DNA of 64,000 nt from Anaeromyxobacter sp. (GCA_016718565.1 JADKCZ010000001.1:434001-498000); one strand, 5' to 3'; counted from the first letter of the stretch, positions 1 to 10,839 are shown. Numbers and translations: made by a program. Notes: generated by a model from the sequence alone, not told the origin.

Positions 1-1
1 G

Positions 2-1087
<1,086 letters not shown>

Positions 1088-1154
1088 CCCGGCGGCGCGC
1101 GGCGGCGCGGCGCGGCGGCGGGCGGGAGCGGCGCGGCGGATCCGAGGAGGCGGC

Positions 1155-2183
1155 ATGAAGGCCCTGGCGAAGACCGAGCGGAAGGAAGGCATCTGGCTGG
1201 TGCAGGACGCGCCCGAGCCGGCGGTGGGCGTGCACGACGTGCTGATCCGCGTCCGCAAGAGCGCCATCTGCGGCACCGACGTGCACATCTACAACTGGGA
1301 CGAGTGGAGCCAGCGCACCATCCCGGTGCCCATGATCGTGGGGCACGAGTACGTCGGGGTGGTGGAGCGGGTGGGGGCCGAGGTGGAGGCCTTCAAGCCC
1401 GGCGACCGGGTCAGCGGGGAGGGGCACCTGACCTGCGGCTTCTGCCGCAACTGCCGGGCCGGCCGGCGCCACCTGTGCCGCCACACCGTCGGCGTGGGGG
1501 TGAACCGGCCCGGCTCGTTCGCCGAGCTGCTCTCCATCCCCTCGGTCAACGCCTACCTGATCCCCGACGACGTCCCGGACGACATCGCCGCCATCTTCGA
1601 CCCCTACGGCAACGCGGTGCACACCGCGCTCTCCTTCGACCTGGTGGGCGAGGACGTGCTCATCACCGGGGCCGGCCCCATCGGCGCCATGGCGGCGGCG
1701 GTGGCGCGCCACGTGGGCGCCCGCCACGTGGTGGTCACCGACGTCAACGACTACCGGCTGGAGCTGGCCGCCAGGCTGGGCGCCTCGCGCACCGTCAACG
1801 TGGCCAGGGAGGACCTGCGGGCGGTGATGGCCGGCCTCGGCATGAAGGAGGGGTTCGACGTCGGCCTGGAGATGAGCGGCAACGGCGGCGCCTTCCGGCA
1901 GCTGCTGGAGGTGATGAACCACGGCGGCAAGGTGGCGCTGCTGGGCATCATGGCGGGCCAGGAGGCCATCGACTGGAGCCAGGTGGTCTTCAAGGGGCTG
2001 ACGCTCAAGGGCATCTACGGCCGGGAGATGTTCGAGACCTGGTACAAGATGGCGGCCATGCTGCAGGGCGGGCTGGACCTCTCGCCGGTGGTGACCCACC
2101 ACTTCCCCATCGACCGTTTCCAGGAGGGGTTCGACGTCATGCGCAGCGGCCGCTCCGGCAAGGTGATCCTGGACTGGAGCTGA
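1155..2183 (+). CDS. tdh: L-threonine 3-dehydrogenase
   Basis: Zinc-dependent medium-chain dehydrogenase of 342 residues that oxidises L-threonine to 2-amino-3-ketobutyrate with NAD+, supplying the substrate of Kbl. Catalytic zinc region CGTDVHIYNWDEW and GHEYVG are near the N-terminus. The structural zinc cysteines sit in CGFCRNCRAGRRHLC, and the NAD-binding GAGPIGAM is near residue 175. The length matches E. coli Tdh (341). The ATG follows GAGGAGGCGGC, a good ribosome binding site. It is the second gene of a kbl-tdh operon. Assignment over other zinc alcohol dehydrogenases rests on the Tdh-specific HIYNWDEWSQ string and the neighbour. Confidence 0.96.
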   Translation: MKALAKTERKEGIWLVQDAPEPAVGVHDVLIRVRKSAICGTDVHIYNWDEWSQRTIPVPMIVGHEYVGVVERVGAEVEAFKPGDRVSGEGHLTCGFCRNCRAGRRHLCRHTVGVGVNRPGSFAELLSIPSVNAYLIPDDVPDDIAAIFDPYGNAVHTALSFDLVGEDVLITGAGPIGAMAAAVARHVGARHVVVTDVNDYRLELAARLGASRTVNVAREDLRAVMAGLGMKEGFDVGLEMSGNGGAFRQLLEVMNHGGKVALLGIMAGQEAIDWSQVVFKGLTLKGIYGREMFETWYKMAAMLQGGLDLSPVVTHHFPIDRFQEGFDVMRSGRSGKVILDWS

Positions 2184-2291
2184 GCGCAGGCGCCGGCCGG
2201 TCCGGGCGGCGCCGGGCCGACTCCCCCCTCCGCCGGTATCCCGCGCCGCCGGCTGGGCCTATGCTCGCCCGGTCGGCCCCGCCGACCACCC

Positions 2292-3497
2292 GTGACCCAG
2301 CTCGCCTTGCCACCCCACCGCCAGCGCTGCCTGCGCTGCCGGCGCCCGCAGCGCGCCTGCTGGTGCCCCCACCTCCGGCCGGTGGAGAGCGCCACCCGCA
2401 CCTGCTTCCTGCAGCACCCGCGCGAGGAGCGGACCGCCATCGGCACGGCCCGCATGGCCCACCTGTCGCTCCCCAACTCGGAGCTGCACCTGGGGGTCTC
2501 CTTCGAGGACCACCCGCGGGTGCGGGCGCTGGCGGCCGAGCCGGGCACGGCGCTGCTCTTCCCCGGCGAGGGGGCGCTCGACCCGGCGGCGCTGCGCGGC
2601 CAGGCGCCCACCACGGTCATCGTGGTCGACGGCACCTGGTCGCAGGCGCGCAAGGTGGTCAAGCGGAACCCCTTCCTGCTCGGCCTGCCGCGCCTGGCCT
2701 TCACGCCCGAGCAGCCCAGCAACTACCGGATCCGGCTGGAGCCGTCGCTGGAGTACGTCTCCACCATCGAGGCGGTGGTCCACCTGCTCGGGGCGCTGGA
2801 GGGCGCGCCGCAGCGGTACCGGCCCATCCTCGACGCCTTCGACGCCATGGTGGACCTGCAGATCGCGGCGCGCGACGCCCGCGCCGGCCCGCCGCGCCGC
2901 CGCCGGCCCCGCGCCCGGCAGCCCCGGGCCGACCTGACGGTGTCCGCCCTGCGGTCGCGGCCGGCCGACGTGGTGGCGCTCTACGCCGAGGCCAACGGCT
3001 GGGCCACCGGCAGCGGCGTGGCCGGGGAGGACGAGCTCATCCAGCTCAGCGCCGCCCGGCCGCTCACCGGCGAGCGGTTCGAGGCCTTCCTGGCCCCGCG
3101 GCGCCCGCTCGGGCCCGGGGTGCCGACCCACCTCGAGGTCGAGGCCGGGCTGCTGCTCGGCGGCGAGCCGGTGGCCCGGGCGCTGGCGCGCTTCGAGGCC
3201 TTCCTGCGGCCGGGCGACCTCTTCTGCGGCTGGGGCCCCTACGCGCTCGGGCTGCTCCGGGCGGAGGGCGGGCCGGAGCGCGAGTTCGCCGACCTGCGGC
3301 TGGCCTGCGCCCGCCGGCTGCAGCGGCGCCCGGGCGGCGTGGAGCAGGCGGTGCGGCTGCTGGGGCGCGAGGCGCTGCCGCCGCCCCTCGGGCCCGGCCG
3401 GGCCGGGCGCCGGCTGGCCTGCCTGCTCGAGGTGCTGGGCCGCCTGGTCGAGGAGGACCGACAGCCCGGCCGCCCCGGCGACGGCCAGCCAGGTTGA
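2292..3497 (+). CDS. DTW-domain tRNA-uridine aminocarboxypropyltransferase with long C-terminal extension
   Basis: 401 residues from a GTG start. The N-terminal ~200 residues are a DTW domain: a CxxC...CxC zinc-type cluster (CLRCRRPQRACWC), then FLQHPREER, and the signature VVDGTWSQARK. Members (TapT/TuaA, DTWD1/2) transfer the aminocarboxypropyl group of SAM to uridine in tRNA (acp3U). Residues ~215-400 are extra. They read like a degenerate DnaQ/RNase T type exonuclease fold (ELIQLSA, FEAFLAP, a later DLR), but the leading DxE acid pair is not visible, so catalysis there is doubtful. The gene stands alone, 108 bp after tdh. The DTW call is firm; the C-terminal resemblance is by eye only. 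Confidence 0.85.
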   Translation: MTQLALPPHRQRCLRCRRPQRACWCPHLRPVESATRTCFLQHPREERTAIGTARMAHLSLPNSELHLGVSFEDHPRVRALAAEPGTALLFPGEGALDPAALRGQAPTTVIVVDGTWSQARKVVKRNPFLLGLPRLAFTPEQPSNYRIRLEPSLEYVSTIEAVVHLLGALEGAPQRYRPILDAFDAMVDLQIAARDARAGPPRRRRPRARQPRADLTVSALRSRPADVVALYAEANGWATGSGVAGEDELIQLSAARPLTGERFEAFLAPRRPLGPGVPTHLEVEAGLLLGGEPVARALARFEAFLRPGDLFCGWGPYALGLLRAEGGPEREFADLRLACARRLQRRPGGVEQAVRLLGREALPPPLGPGRAGRRLACLLEVLGRLVEEDRQPGRPGDGQPG

Positions 3498-3533
3498 CGG
3501 CCGGCCCCGGCGGGGGCGCCGCGACCGGTCCGC

Positions 3534-3561
3534 TTGACTCGGGCGCCGCTGGCCTTATCTG
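3534..3561 (+). promoter_or_regulatory. Sigma-70-type promoter of the Old Yellow Enzyme gene
   Basis: TTGACT (3534-3539), 16-bp spacer, TATCTG (3556-3561), 47 bp before the ATG at 3609. A palindromic AACCGGTT lies just downstream, at about the transcript start, and could be a repressor operator, since such reductase genes are often under TetR/NemR-type control. The promoter call is by consensus only. Confidence 0.5.
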
Positions 3562-3608
3562 TAACCAAACCGGTTGCTCATAACGGCACCTCACACGGAG
3601 TGGAACCC

Positions 3609-4694
3609 ATGCCGAACGCCTCGCTCTTCGCCCCCGCCACCCTCGGGCCCCTGGCCCTCTCGAACCGGCTGGTCATGGCCCCCATGACCCGCAGCCGCGC
3701 CGTGGAGGCCAACACCCCCAACGCCCTGATGGCCGAGTACTACGCCCAGCGGGCCGGGGCCGGGCTGATCGTCACCGAGGGGACCTCGCCGTCGCCCAAC
3801 GGCGTCGGCTACCCGCGCATCCCCGGCCTGTGGAGCGCCGGCCAGGTGGCCGGCTGGCGCCTGGTCACCGACGCCGTCCACGCCCGCGGCGGGCGCATCT
3901 TCGTGCAGCTCATGCACACCGGGCGGGTGGGCCACCCGCTCAACCTGCCGGCCGGCGCCGAGGTGCTGGCGCCCAGCGCGGTGCAGGCGCCCGGCGAGAT
4001 GTACACCGACGCCAAGGGGCTGCAGCCGCACCCGGTGCCCCGCGCCATGACCGAGGCCGAGGTGCGCGCCGCCATCGCCGAGCACGTGACGGCCGCCAGG
4101 AACGCCGTGGCCGCCGGCTTCGACGGCGTCGAGCTGCACGGCGCCAACGGCTACCTCCTCGAGCAGTTCATCAGCCCAGACACCAACCGGCGCAGCGACG
4201 CCTGGGGCGGCTCCATCGAGAAGCGGCTGGCCTTCCCGCTCGAGGTGGCCCGGCAGGTGGCGGCGGCCATCGGCGGGGAGCGGGTCGGCATCCGGCTCTC
4301 ACCCTACGGCGTCAACGCCGGCATGGTGGCCTGGCCGGAGATCGACGAGACCTTCACCGCGCTGGTGAAGGCGCTGGTCGCCACCGGGATCCAGTACGTC
4401 CACCTGGTGGACCACTCGGCCATGGGCGCGCCGCCGGTGTCGGCGGCGCTGAAGCTGGCGCTGCGCCAGGCCTGGCCGCGCACCCTCATCCTGGCCGGCG
4501 GCTTCGACCGGGCCGGCGCCGAGGCGGCGCTGGCGGAGGGGCGCGCCGACCTGGTCGCCTTCGGCCGGCCGTTCCTGGCCAACCCGGACCTGGTGACGCG
4601 GCTCCAGCGCGGGGTGCCGCTCAACGCGCCCGACTTCGCCACCTTCTACCTGCCCGGACCCAAGGGCTACACCGACTACCCCGCGGCGGCCTGA
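3609..4694 (+). CDS. NADH:flavin oxidoreductase, Old Yellow Enzyme family
   Basis: 361-residue FMN-dependent ene-reductase of the NemA/OYE class, which reduces activated C=C bonds, nitrate esters or quinones with NAD(P)H. N-terminal LGPLALSNRLVMAPMTRSRA is the OYE entry motif. HGANGYLLEQFI followed by SPDTNRRSDAWGGS is the family signature, and the C-terminal FGRPFLANPDLV binds the FMN phosphate. I chose the ATG at 3609: it follows ACGGAGTGGAACCC, whereas the longer frame opens with a TTG that is itself the -35 hexamer. It converges on napB. The physiological substrate cannot be read from the sequence. Confidence 0.92.
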   Translation: MPNASLFAPATLGPLALSNRLVMAPMTRSRAVEANTPNALMAEYYAQRAGAGLIVTEGTSPSPNGVGYPRIPGLWSAGQVAGWRLVTDAVHARGGRIFVQLMHTGRVGHPLNLPAGAEVLAPSAVQAPGEMYTDAKGLQPHPVPRAMTEAEVRAAIAEHVTAARNAVAAGFDGVELHGANGYLLEQFISPDTNRRSDAWGGSIEKRLAFPLEVARQVAAAIGGERVGIRLSPYGVNAGMVAWPEIDETFTALVKALVATGIQYVHLVDHSAMGAPPVSAALKLALRQAWPRTLILAGGFDRAGAEAALAEGRADLVAFGRPFLANPDLVTRLQRGVPLNAPDFATFYLPGPKGYTDYPAAA

Positions 4695-4856
4695 GAGGCC
4701 GTGAAGAAATCCCCTCCCGTCGCCGGATCGGCCGATGCGCGGCGCATCGCTGCGTCGCGCCTCCCTCACATATCGGCGAGATATGCTCGGTCGGCGCGCC
4801 TTGCGCTGCTTGCGCCTCGACCGCCCGGCTCGGTCCGGGGATTCCCTCACGGCCTC
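4695..4856. repeat. Long imperfect inverted repeat (162-nt hairpin) between convergent genes
   Basis: The outer arms 4695-4714 and 4837-4856 pair over 20 nt with two mismatches that become G-U pairs in a reverse-strand transcript. The complementarity continues loosely inward (GATGCGC against GCGCCTC blocks) to an apex CATATC-GGCGA-GATATG. The element fills most of the gap between the Old Yellow Enzyme gene and napB, starting right after the former's stop codon. It could be a bidirectional terminator or 3'-end stabiliser, or a dispersed repeat; I saw no second copy in this window. Confidence 0.6.
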
Positions 4857-4919
4857 TGAGCCGCCGGGGCGGGCGCGCCGGGCGCCGCGCCGGGCGCCGC
4901 GCCGGCGCAGCCCGGCCGT

Positions 4920-5420
4920 CTACGGCCGGTACCGGCTCCCCACCAGTGGCGGCGCGTCGGTGCGCGCCACGTGGCAGGCGGTGCAGATCCAGCGCGCCCC
5001 GGCCACCTTCTCGCCCACCTGGTCCGGCGCGTGGCGCAGGTCCACGTAGTGGCTGCGCGGCAGCGGCGTCGGCTCGCCGGGCACCTTGGGCCCGGCGTGC
5101 TGGTGGCAGTCGAGACAGGCGCTCTGCTCGCGGGTGATGGGCAGCAGGTCGGCCACGCCGTGCGGCACCACCGGCGGGATCTGGGTCCCGAGCCGCGGCG
5201 GCGGGGGGGTCTTCTCGCCCGGGGCCGAGTCCTCGGCCTTCCAGGCGGGGGGCGCCGGCACCTCGAAGACGCTGGTCTTCGAGAGGCCCAGGTCCCGGTC
5301 CTTCACCGGCGCCGCCGCCGGGGCGGGCGGCGCGGCGGGGGCGGTGGCCCTGGGTGCGGCGCAGGCGGAGAGGGCGGCGAGCCCGGCGGCGGCGAGGAGG
5401 GCGGTCAGGTGGGTGCGCAT
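4920..5420 (-). CDS. napB: Periplasmic nitrate reductase, dihaem cytochrome subunit NapB
   Basis: 166 residues. The start (ATG at 5418-5420) gives a signal peptide ending in LAALSAC, a lipobox, so the protein is probably a lipoprotein, unlike soluble NapB of enteric bacteria. Two haem motifs, CLDCH and CTACH, lie in the family contexts ITREQSACLDCHQ and RWICTACHVARTDAPPL. NapB passes electrons to NapA in the periplasm. The start codon is 11 bp after the napA stop, so the two are co-transcribed. No napC, napGH or napD is present in the window, so the quinol oxidation route must be encoded elsewhere. Confidence 0.93.
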   Translation of the reverse strand: MRTHLTALLAAAGLAALSACAAPRATAPAAPPAPAAAPVKDRDLGLSKTSVFEVPAPPAWKAEDSAPGEKTPPPPRLGTQIPPVVPHGVADLLPITREQSACLDCHQHAGPKVPGEPTPLPRSHYVDLRHAPDQVGEKVAGARWICTACHVARTDAPPLVGSRYRP

Positions 5421-5431
5421 GGGGGCCTCGC

Positions 5432-8173
5432 TCAGGCGACCTTGGTGATCTTGACGGCGCACTTCTTGTAGTCCGTCTCCTTGGAGATCGGACAGGTGGC
5501 GTCGAGGGTCAGCTTGTTGATGAAGACCCCCTCGTCGAACCAGGGCACGTAGACCAGCCCGCGCGGCACCCGGTTGCGGCCGCCCACGGTGACGCGCGCC
5601 TGGATCTTGCCTCGCCGGGACTCGATCCAGGCCAGCTCGCCGACCGCCAGCCCGCGCGAGGCGGCGTCCTTCTCGTTCATCCAGAGCAGCGCCTCGGGCA
5701 CCGCGGCGTGCAGCTGCGGCACCCGCCGGGTCATGGTGCCGGAGTGCCAGTGCTCCAGCACCCGGCCGGTGCACAGCCACAGGTCGTAGGTGGCGTCGGG
5801 CGACTCGGGCGGCTCCTGCCAGGGGCGGAAGAAGATCTTGGCCTTGCCGGCCAGCGCCACCGGGTCGCCCGGCTTCGCGCCGGAGAGGTCACCCTGCGGC
5901 AGCTTCTTGGCGAACTTCCCGTAGAAGTCGAAGCCCGAGCCCTTCCTGGCGTAGGGGTCGTACTGGTCGTTGAAGCGCCAGAGCGTCTCCTTGCCGTCCA
6001 CCACCGGCCAGCGCAGGCCGCGCACGTCGTCGCGGTGGTAGGTGTCGAAGGAGGCCAGGTCGTGGCCGTGGCCCAGGCCGAAGGTCCGGTACTCCTCGAA
6101 GAGCGCCTTCTCGGGGAACCAGTCCAGGCCGCCGGCCGACACCGTGCAGTTCGGCTTGCCGGCCGAGACCGGCTCCGGCCACTTGAACTTCAGGGCCGCC
6201 GGCGTGGCGAAGAGCGCCTGGTAGAGCGTGGACTCGGGGGTCAGCCCCAGCCCGGCCGCGCCGGCCAGCACCGACGGCAGCTTGCCCTTCTCGAACCCCT
6301 CGGCCTCCAGGCCGGGCACCCGCTGCTCGCCCCAGACCTCGGCCAGGGTGAAGCGCTTGGAGAACTCCAGCATCTGCCAGACGTCGCTGCGCGCCTCGCC
6401 GGGCGGGCTCACCACCTGGCGCCACAGCTGGGTGCGCCGCTCCGAGTTCCCGTAGCCGCCCCACTTCTCGTAGATCATGGCCGACGGCAGGATCAGGTCG
6501 GCCACCTTGGACGAGAGCGTCGGGTAGACGTCCGAGACCACGATGAAGTTGTCGAGCTTCCGCGCCGCCTCGATCCAGTGGTTGGCGTTGGCGGTGGACT
6601 GGAACGGGTTGGTCACCTGCACCCAGAGCCAGCGCAGCGTGCCGTCCTCCAGGTCGCGCATCATCTGCACGATGTGGCTGCCCACCTTGGGGTTGATGGT
6701 GCCGTGCGGCAGCTTCCACAGCTCCTCGGCGTGGGTGCGGTGGCTGGCGTCGTCCACCGTCATGTCGGCCGGCAGCCGGTGCGAGAAGGTGCCCACCTCG
6801 CGGGCCGTGCCGCAGGCGGAGGGCTGGCCGGTCAGCGAGAAGGCCCCGCTGCCCGGCTTGGCCTGCTTGCCGGTGAGCAGGTGCAGCATGTAGGCCTGCT
6901 CGTTCACCCAGGTGCCGCGGGTGTGCTGGTTGAAGCCCATGGTCCAGTACGAGACCACCTTGCGGGAGGGCGAGCAGTACTCGTTGGCCAGCAGCTTGAG
7001 CTTGGCCTTGAAGTCGGCCAGCGGCTCGTCGGGGTCGCCCTTGGCCAGCTGGGCCACGAAGTCGAGCGTGTAGGGCTCGACGCCCCTGGCGAACTCCTCG
7101 AAGGAGATGAGCCAGTGCTTCTGCGGGGCCCCGGCGGCGCCCTGCGCCTTCTCGTGCCGGGTGGCCGGGTCCAGGCCGCGGGCCACCGCCTCCTCGCGGG
7201 TGAGCACGATGGTCCGCTGCCGCGCCTGCGTGTCCTTCTCGGCCGGGAAGGCCTTGAGGTCGTCCCCGCGCAGCCCGAAGCCGATGTCGGTGGGGCCGGC
7301 CGCGAAGACGCAGTGCCTGGCCACGTAGTCCTGGTCCACCGCGCCGCGCTTCAGCACCTCGCGGGCCAGGTAGTTCCAGATGGCCAGGTCCGAGTTCGGC
7401 TTGAAGACCACCTCCAGGTCGGCCGCCTCGGAGGTGGCGTTGGCGTAGGTGGTGAGGTTGAAGGTGCGGTAGCTGGGGCGGCGCTGCCGCTCGTCGACGA
7501 TGCGCGCCCAGAGCATGGGGTGCATCTCGGCCATGTTGGCGCCCCAGGTGACCACCGTGTCGGTCAGCTCGATGTCGTCGTAGCAGCCCGACGGCTCGTC
7601 GATGCCGAAGGTCTGCATGAAGGCCGCCACCGCCGAGGCCATGCAGTGGCGGGCATTGGGGTCGAGGTTGTTGGAGCGCCAGCCGGCCTTGACCAGCTTC
7701 GAGGCGGCGTACCCCTCCATGATGGTGTACTGGCCGGAGCCCATGACGCCCACGCCGGTGGGGCCGAGGGCGGCGTGGGCGCGGGTCCACTGCCGCTTCA
7801 TCTCGTCGAAGGCCTCCTCCCAGGAGACCTCCTCGAAGTCGCCCTGCTTGTCGAAGACGCCGTTGCGCTTGCGCAGCAGCGGCCGGGTCAGGCGGTCCTG
7901 CCCGTAGAGGATCTGGGCGCAGGCGTACCCCTTGGCGCAGAGCAGGCCGCGGTTGACCGGGCTCTGCGGGTCGCCCTTCACCGCCACCACGCGCCCCTCG
8001 GTGGTGGCGATCTGGATGCCGCAGCCGGTGCCGCAGAAGCGGCAGACGCCCTTGTCCCAGGTCCAGCCCGTGGCCTCCGCCGGGAGCACCGGCAGGGGGA
8101 CCCCCGCCGTGCCGACCGCCAGGGTGGTGAGGCCCGCCTCGAGGAGCTGCCGCCGCGTCAGCGTCCAGGACAT
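5432..8173 (-). CDS. napA: Periplasmic nitrate reductase catalytic subunit NapA
   Basis: 913 residues. This molybdenum bis-MGD enzyme reduces nitrate to nitrite in the periplasm. The N-terminal twin-arginine signal (TRRQLLEAG) fits export of the folded cofactor-loaded protein. The 4Fe-4S cysteines follow as CRFCGTGC plus LCAKGY. The molybdenum-ligand cysteine is in NARHCMASAV, followed by the NapA-typical FGIDEPSGCYDD. The start at 8173 follows GGGAGGGATCACG; longer reading would remove the Tat signal from the N-terminus. It is the first gene of napA-napB. An upstream sigma-54 promoter (8209-8223) and two CACC-N8-GGTG sites place it under the divergent activator. Confidence 0.97.
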   Translation of the reverse strand: MSWTLTRRQLLEAGLTTLAVGTAGVPLPVLPAEATGWTWDKGVCRFCGTGCGIQIATTEGRVVAVKGDPQSPVNRGLLCAKGYACAQILYGQDRLTRPLLRKRNGVFDKQGDFEEVSWEEAFDEMKRQWTRAHAALGPTGVGVMGSGQYTIMEGYAASKLVKAGWRSNNLDPNARHCMASAVAAFMQTFGIDEPSGCYDDIELTDTVVTWGANMAEMHPMLWARIVDERQRRPSYRTFNLTTYANATSEAADLEVVFKPNSDLAIWNYLAREVLKRGAVDQDYVARHCVFAAGPTDIGFGLRGDDLKAFPAEKDTQARQRTIVLTREEAVARGLDPATRHEKAQGAAGAPQKHWLISFEEFARGVEPYTLDFVAQLAKGDPDEPLADFKAKLKLLANEYCSPSRKVVSYWTMGFNQHTRGTWVNEQAYMLHLLTGKQAKPGSGAFSLTGQPSACGTAREVGTFSHRLPADMTVDDASHRTHAEELWKLPHGTINPKVGSHIVQMMRDLEDGTLRWLWVQVTNPFQSTANANHWIEAARKLDNFIVVSDVYPTLSSKVADLILPSAMIYEKWGGYGNSERRTQLWRQVVSPPGEARSDVWQMLEFSKRFTLAEVWGEQRVPGLEAEGFEKGKLPSVLAGAAGLGLTPESTLYQALFATPAALKFKWPEPVSAGKPNCTVSAGGLDWFPEKALFEEYRTFGLGHGHDLASFDTYHRDDVRGLRWPVVDGKETLWRFNDQYDPYARKGSGFDFYGKFAKKLPQGDLSGAKPGDPVALAGKAKIFFRPWQEPPESPDATYDLWLCTGRVLEHWHSGTMTRRVPQLHAAVPEALLWMNEKDAASRGLAVGELAWIESRRGKIQARVTVGGRNRVPRGLVYVPWFDEGVFINKLTLDATCPISKETDYKKCAVKITKVA

Positions 8174-8208
8174 CGTGATCCCTCCCAGGGTGAAGGGGGA
8201 GAGGAGGA

Positions 8209-8223
8209 GCAAGGGCCACGCCA
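8209..8223 (-). promoter_or_regulatory. Sigma-54 promoter of napAB
   Basis: On the reverse strand TGGCGTG-N4-TTGC, agreeing with TGGCACG-N4-TTGC at the invariant GG and GC with exact spacing. It ends 36 bp before the napA start. Site A (8276-8291) is centred 74 bp upstream of the -12 GC, a normal distance for an enhancer-binding activator. Confidence 0.75.
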
Positions 8224-8275
8224 CCCCGCAAGCGCCCGCGCCCATTGAGGCGGCGGGCGGCCGGGCGGGCCGGCG

Positions 8276-8291
8276 CACCCACCGGTCGGTG
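8276..8291. promoter_or_regulatory. Putative activator site A (CACC-N8-GGTG)
   Basis: Palindromic site with half-sites CACC and GGTG and centre CACCGGTC. It is centred 74 bp from the -12 GC of the napAB promoter. It lies 22 bp (two helical turns) from site B, so a hexameric activator could bind both. Confidence 0.6.
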
Positions 8292-8297
8292 GCGGCG

Positions 8298-8313
8298 CAC
8301 CGAACGGTGGGTG
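8298..8313. promoter_or_regulatory. Putative activator site B (CACC-N8-GGTG)
   Basis: CACCGAAC followed by GGTGGGTG. It is centred 75 bp from the -12 GC of the rightward sigma-54 promoter at 8367-8382, and 96 bp from that of napAB. Confidence 0.6.
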
Positions 8314-8366
8314 GTCAAAGGATCCGCGCCGCGCCCAGCCGCCCGGCCTGCCAGGGGAAACGCGCC

Positions 8367-8382
8367 TGGCCTGGGGCCTGCA
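8367..8382 (+). promoter_or_regulatory. Sigma-54 promoter of the activator gene
   Basis: TGGCCTG-N4-CTGCA keeps the invariant GG and GC with correct spacing. The predicted transcript start is near 8393. Site B is 75 bp upstream. Site C (8381-8396) overlaps the -12 element and start, which suggests activation from B and repression from C. Confidence 0.6.
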
Positions 8383-8396
8383 CCGAAGGGTCGGTG
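8381..8396. promoter_or_regulatory. Putative activator site C overlapping its own promoter
   Basis: CACCGAAG followed by GGTCGGTG, the same consensus as sites B, D and E. It covers the -12 region of the activator's own promoter, a position typical of autorepression rather than activation. Confidence 0.55.
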
Positions 8397-8414
8397 GAGG
8401 TACCCTTGCACCCG

Positions 8415-9944
<1,530 letters not shown>

Positions 9945-9975
9945 GTGCCACCCCCACCGCCCGGCCGGTCCACCG

Positions 9976-9991
9976 CACCGAAATCCCGGTG
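9976..9991. promoter_or_regulatory. Putative activator site D (CACC-N8-GGTG)
   Basis: CACCGAAATCCCGGTG lies inside a perfect 6-bp-arm inverted repeat (GCACCG/CGGTGC, 9975-9992). It is centred 73 bp upstream of the -12 GC of the cupin promoter. Confidence 0.65.
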
Positions 9992-10042
9992 CCCCCCCGC
10001 GCCGCCCCCGTTCAACCCCCCGCCACCACGGCACCCCGGTCC

Positions 10043-10057
10043 TGGCAGGCCCCTTGC
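10043..10057 (+). promoter_or_regulatory. Sigma-54 promoter of the cupin-DUF2249 operon
   Basis: TGGCAGG-N4-TTGC is an almost consensus -24/-12 promoter, 72 bp before the cupin start codon. Site D lies 73 bp upstream. Confidence 0.8.
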
Positions 10058-10129
10058 TCACGAGGAGCGTCGGACCCCCGCCCGCGGCCACTCCCGGCCA
10101 CCCGGCGGTCCGAAGAGGGATGGTGCGAC

Positions 10130-10522
10130 ATGGCCCTGGCTGGCTTGAAGGTGATCGACCCCGCGGCCCTGCCGCCCGCGGCCGCGGTGCGGCTGGAGCA
10201 GCTCCTCGACTACGCCGACGGCGCGGTGTTGAGCCGGGCCCTGGTGAAGGCCCCGGGCGGCTCGCTGACCCTCTTCGCCTTCGAGGCCGGGCAGGAGCTC
10301 TCCGAGCACACCGCCCCCTTCGACGCGGTGGTGCAGGTGCTCGACGGCGAGGTGGACCTCACCATCGGCGGGGCCCCGGTGACCGCCCGCGGCGGCGAGG
10401 CGGTCCTCATGCCGGCCCACGTGCCGCACGCGCTCAGGGCCCGCACGCGCTTCAAGATGCTGCTCACCATGCTGCGCGGCCAGCCCGCCGGCGGCGCGGC
10501 CCGCGACCCGAGGGCGGCGTGA
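10130..10522 (+). CDS. Small cupin-domain protein
   Basis: 130 residues forming one cupin barrel: FEAGQELSEHTAPFDAVVQVLDGEVDL is cupin motif 1 with the metal-type histidine, and GGEAVLMPAHVPHAL is motif 2. Small cupins of this sort often sit beside denitrification and nitric-oxide-stress genes, but the substrate is not known. The ATG at 10130 follows GAGGGA; another ATG at 10120 is out of frame. The stop overlaps the start of the DUF2249 gene (GTGA), so the two are translationally coupled. A sigma-54 promoter and site D upstream put it in the nitrogen-oxide regulon. Confidence 0.85.
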   Translation: MALAGLKVIDPAALPPAAAVRLEQLLDYADGAVLSRALVKAPGGSLTLFAFEAGQELSEHTAPFDAVVQVLDGEVDLTIGGAPVTARGGEAVLMPAHVPHALRARTRFKMLLTMLRGQPAGGAARDPRAA

Positions 10523-10758
10523 GCGGCGCGCGCGTGGTGAAGCGCCTCGACGCCCGGCCGCTCCGGGCGCGCGGCATCCACCCGGTGGAGCAGGTGCTCA
10601 CCGACCTGCGGGCGCTCCTGCCCGGCGAGGCCTATGAGCTCGTCACCCCGCACCCGCCCGGCCCCATCATCGAGCAGGCCCGGCCGCTCGGCCTGTCCGC
10701 GGCCTCGGAGCAGCTCGGCCCGGACGAGTGCCTCACCACCTTCACGCGCGGCGGCTGA
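10519..10758 (+). CDS. DUF2249 domain protein
   Basis: 79 residues from a GTG that overlaps the cupin stop. VVKRLDARPLRARGIHPVEQVL and the later PHPPGPIIEQ fit the DUF2249 family, a TusA-like small fold common next to nitric oxide and hemerythrin genes. Its biochemical role is unknown. Being coupled to the cupin gene and under the same sigma-54 promoter suggests both serve nitrite or nitric oxide handling. It ends 135 bp from the convergent nitric oxide reductase gene. Confidence 0.75.
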   Translation: MSGARVVKRLDARPLRARGIHPVEQVLTDLRALLPGEAYELVTPHPPGPIIEQARPLGLSAASEQLGPDECLTTFTRGG

Positions 10759-10839
10759 GGGGGTCGGCCCGGCGCGCCCGGCGCGGGCCCCCGGGCCGCC
10801 GCCGCGGACCGCGCCGCGGCGAGCCCCCGACGCGACGAT

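Noticed and set aside
3534..3608. TTG start at 3534 for the Old Yellow Enzyme
   Set aside because: That TTG is part of the -35 hexamer, and the ATG at 3609 matches the family N-terminus.
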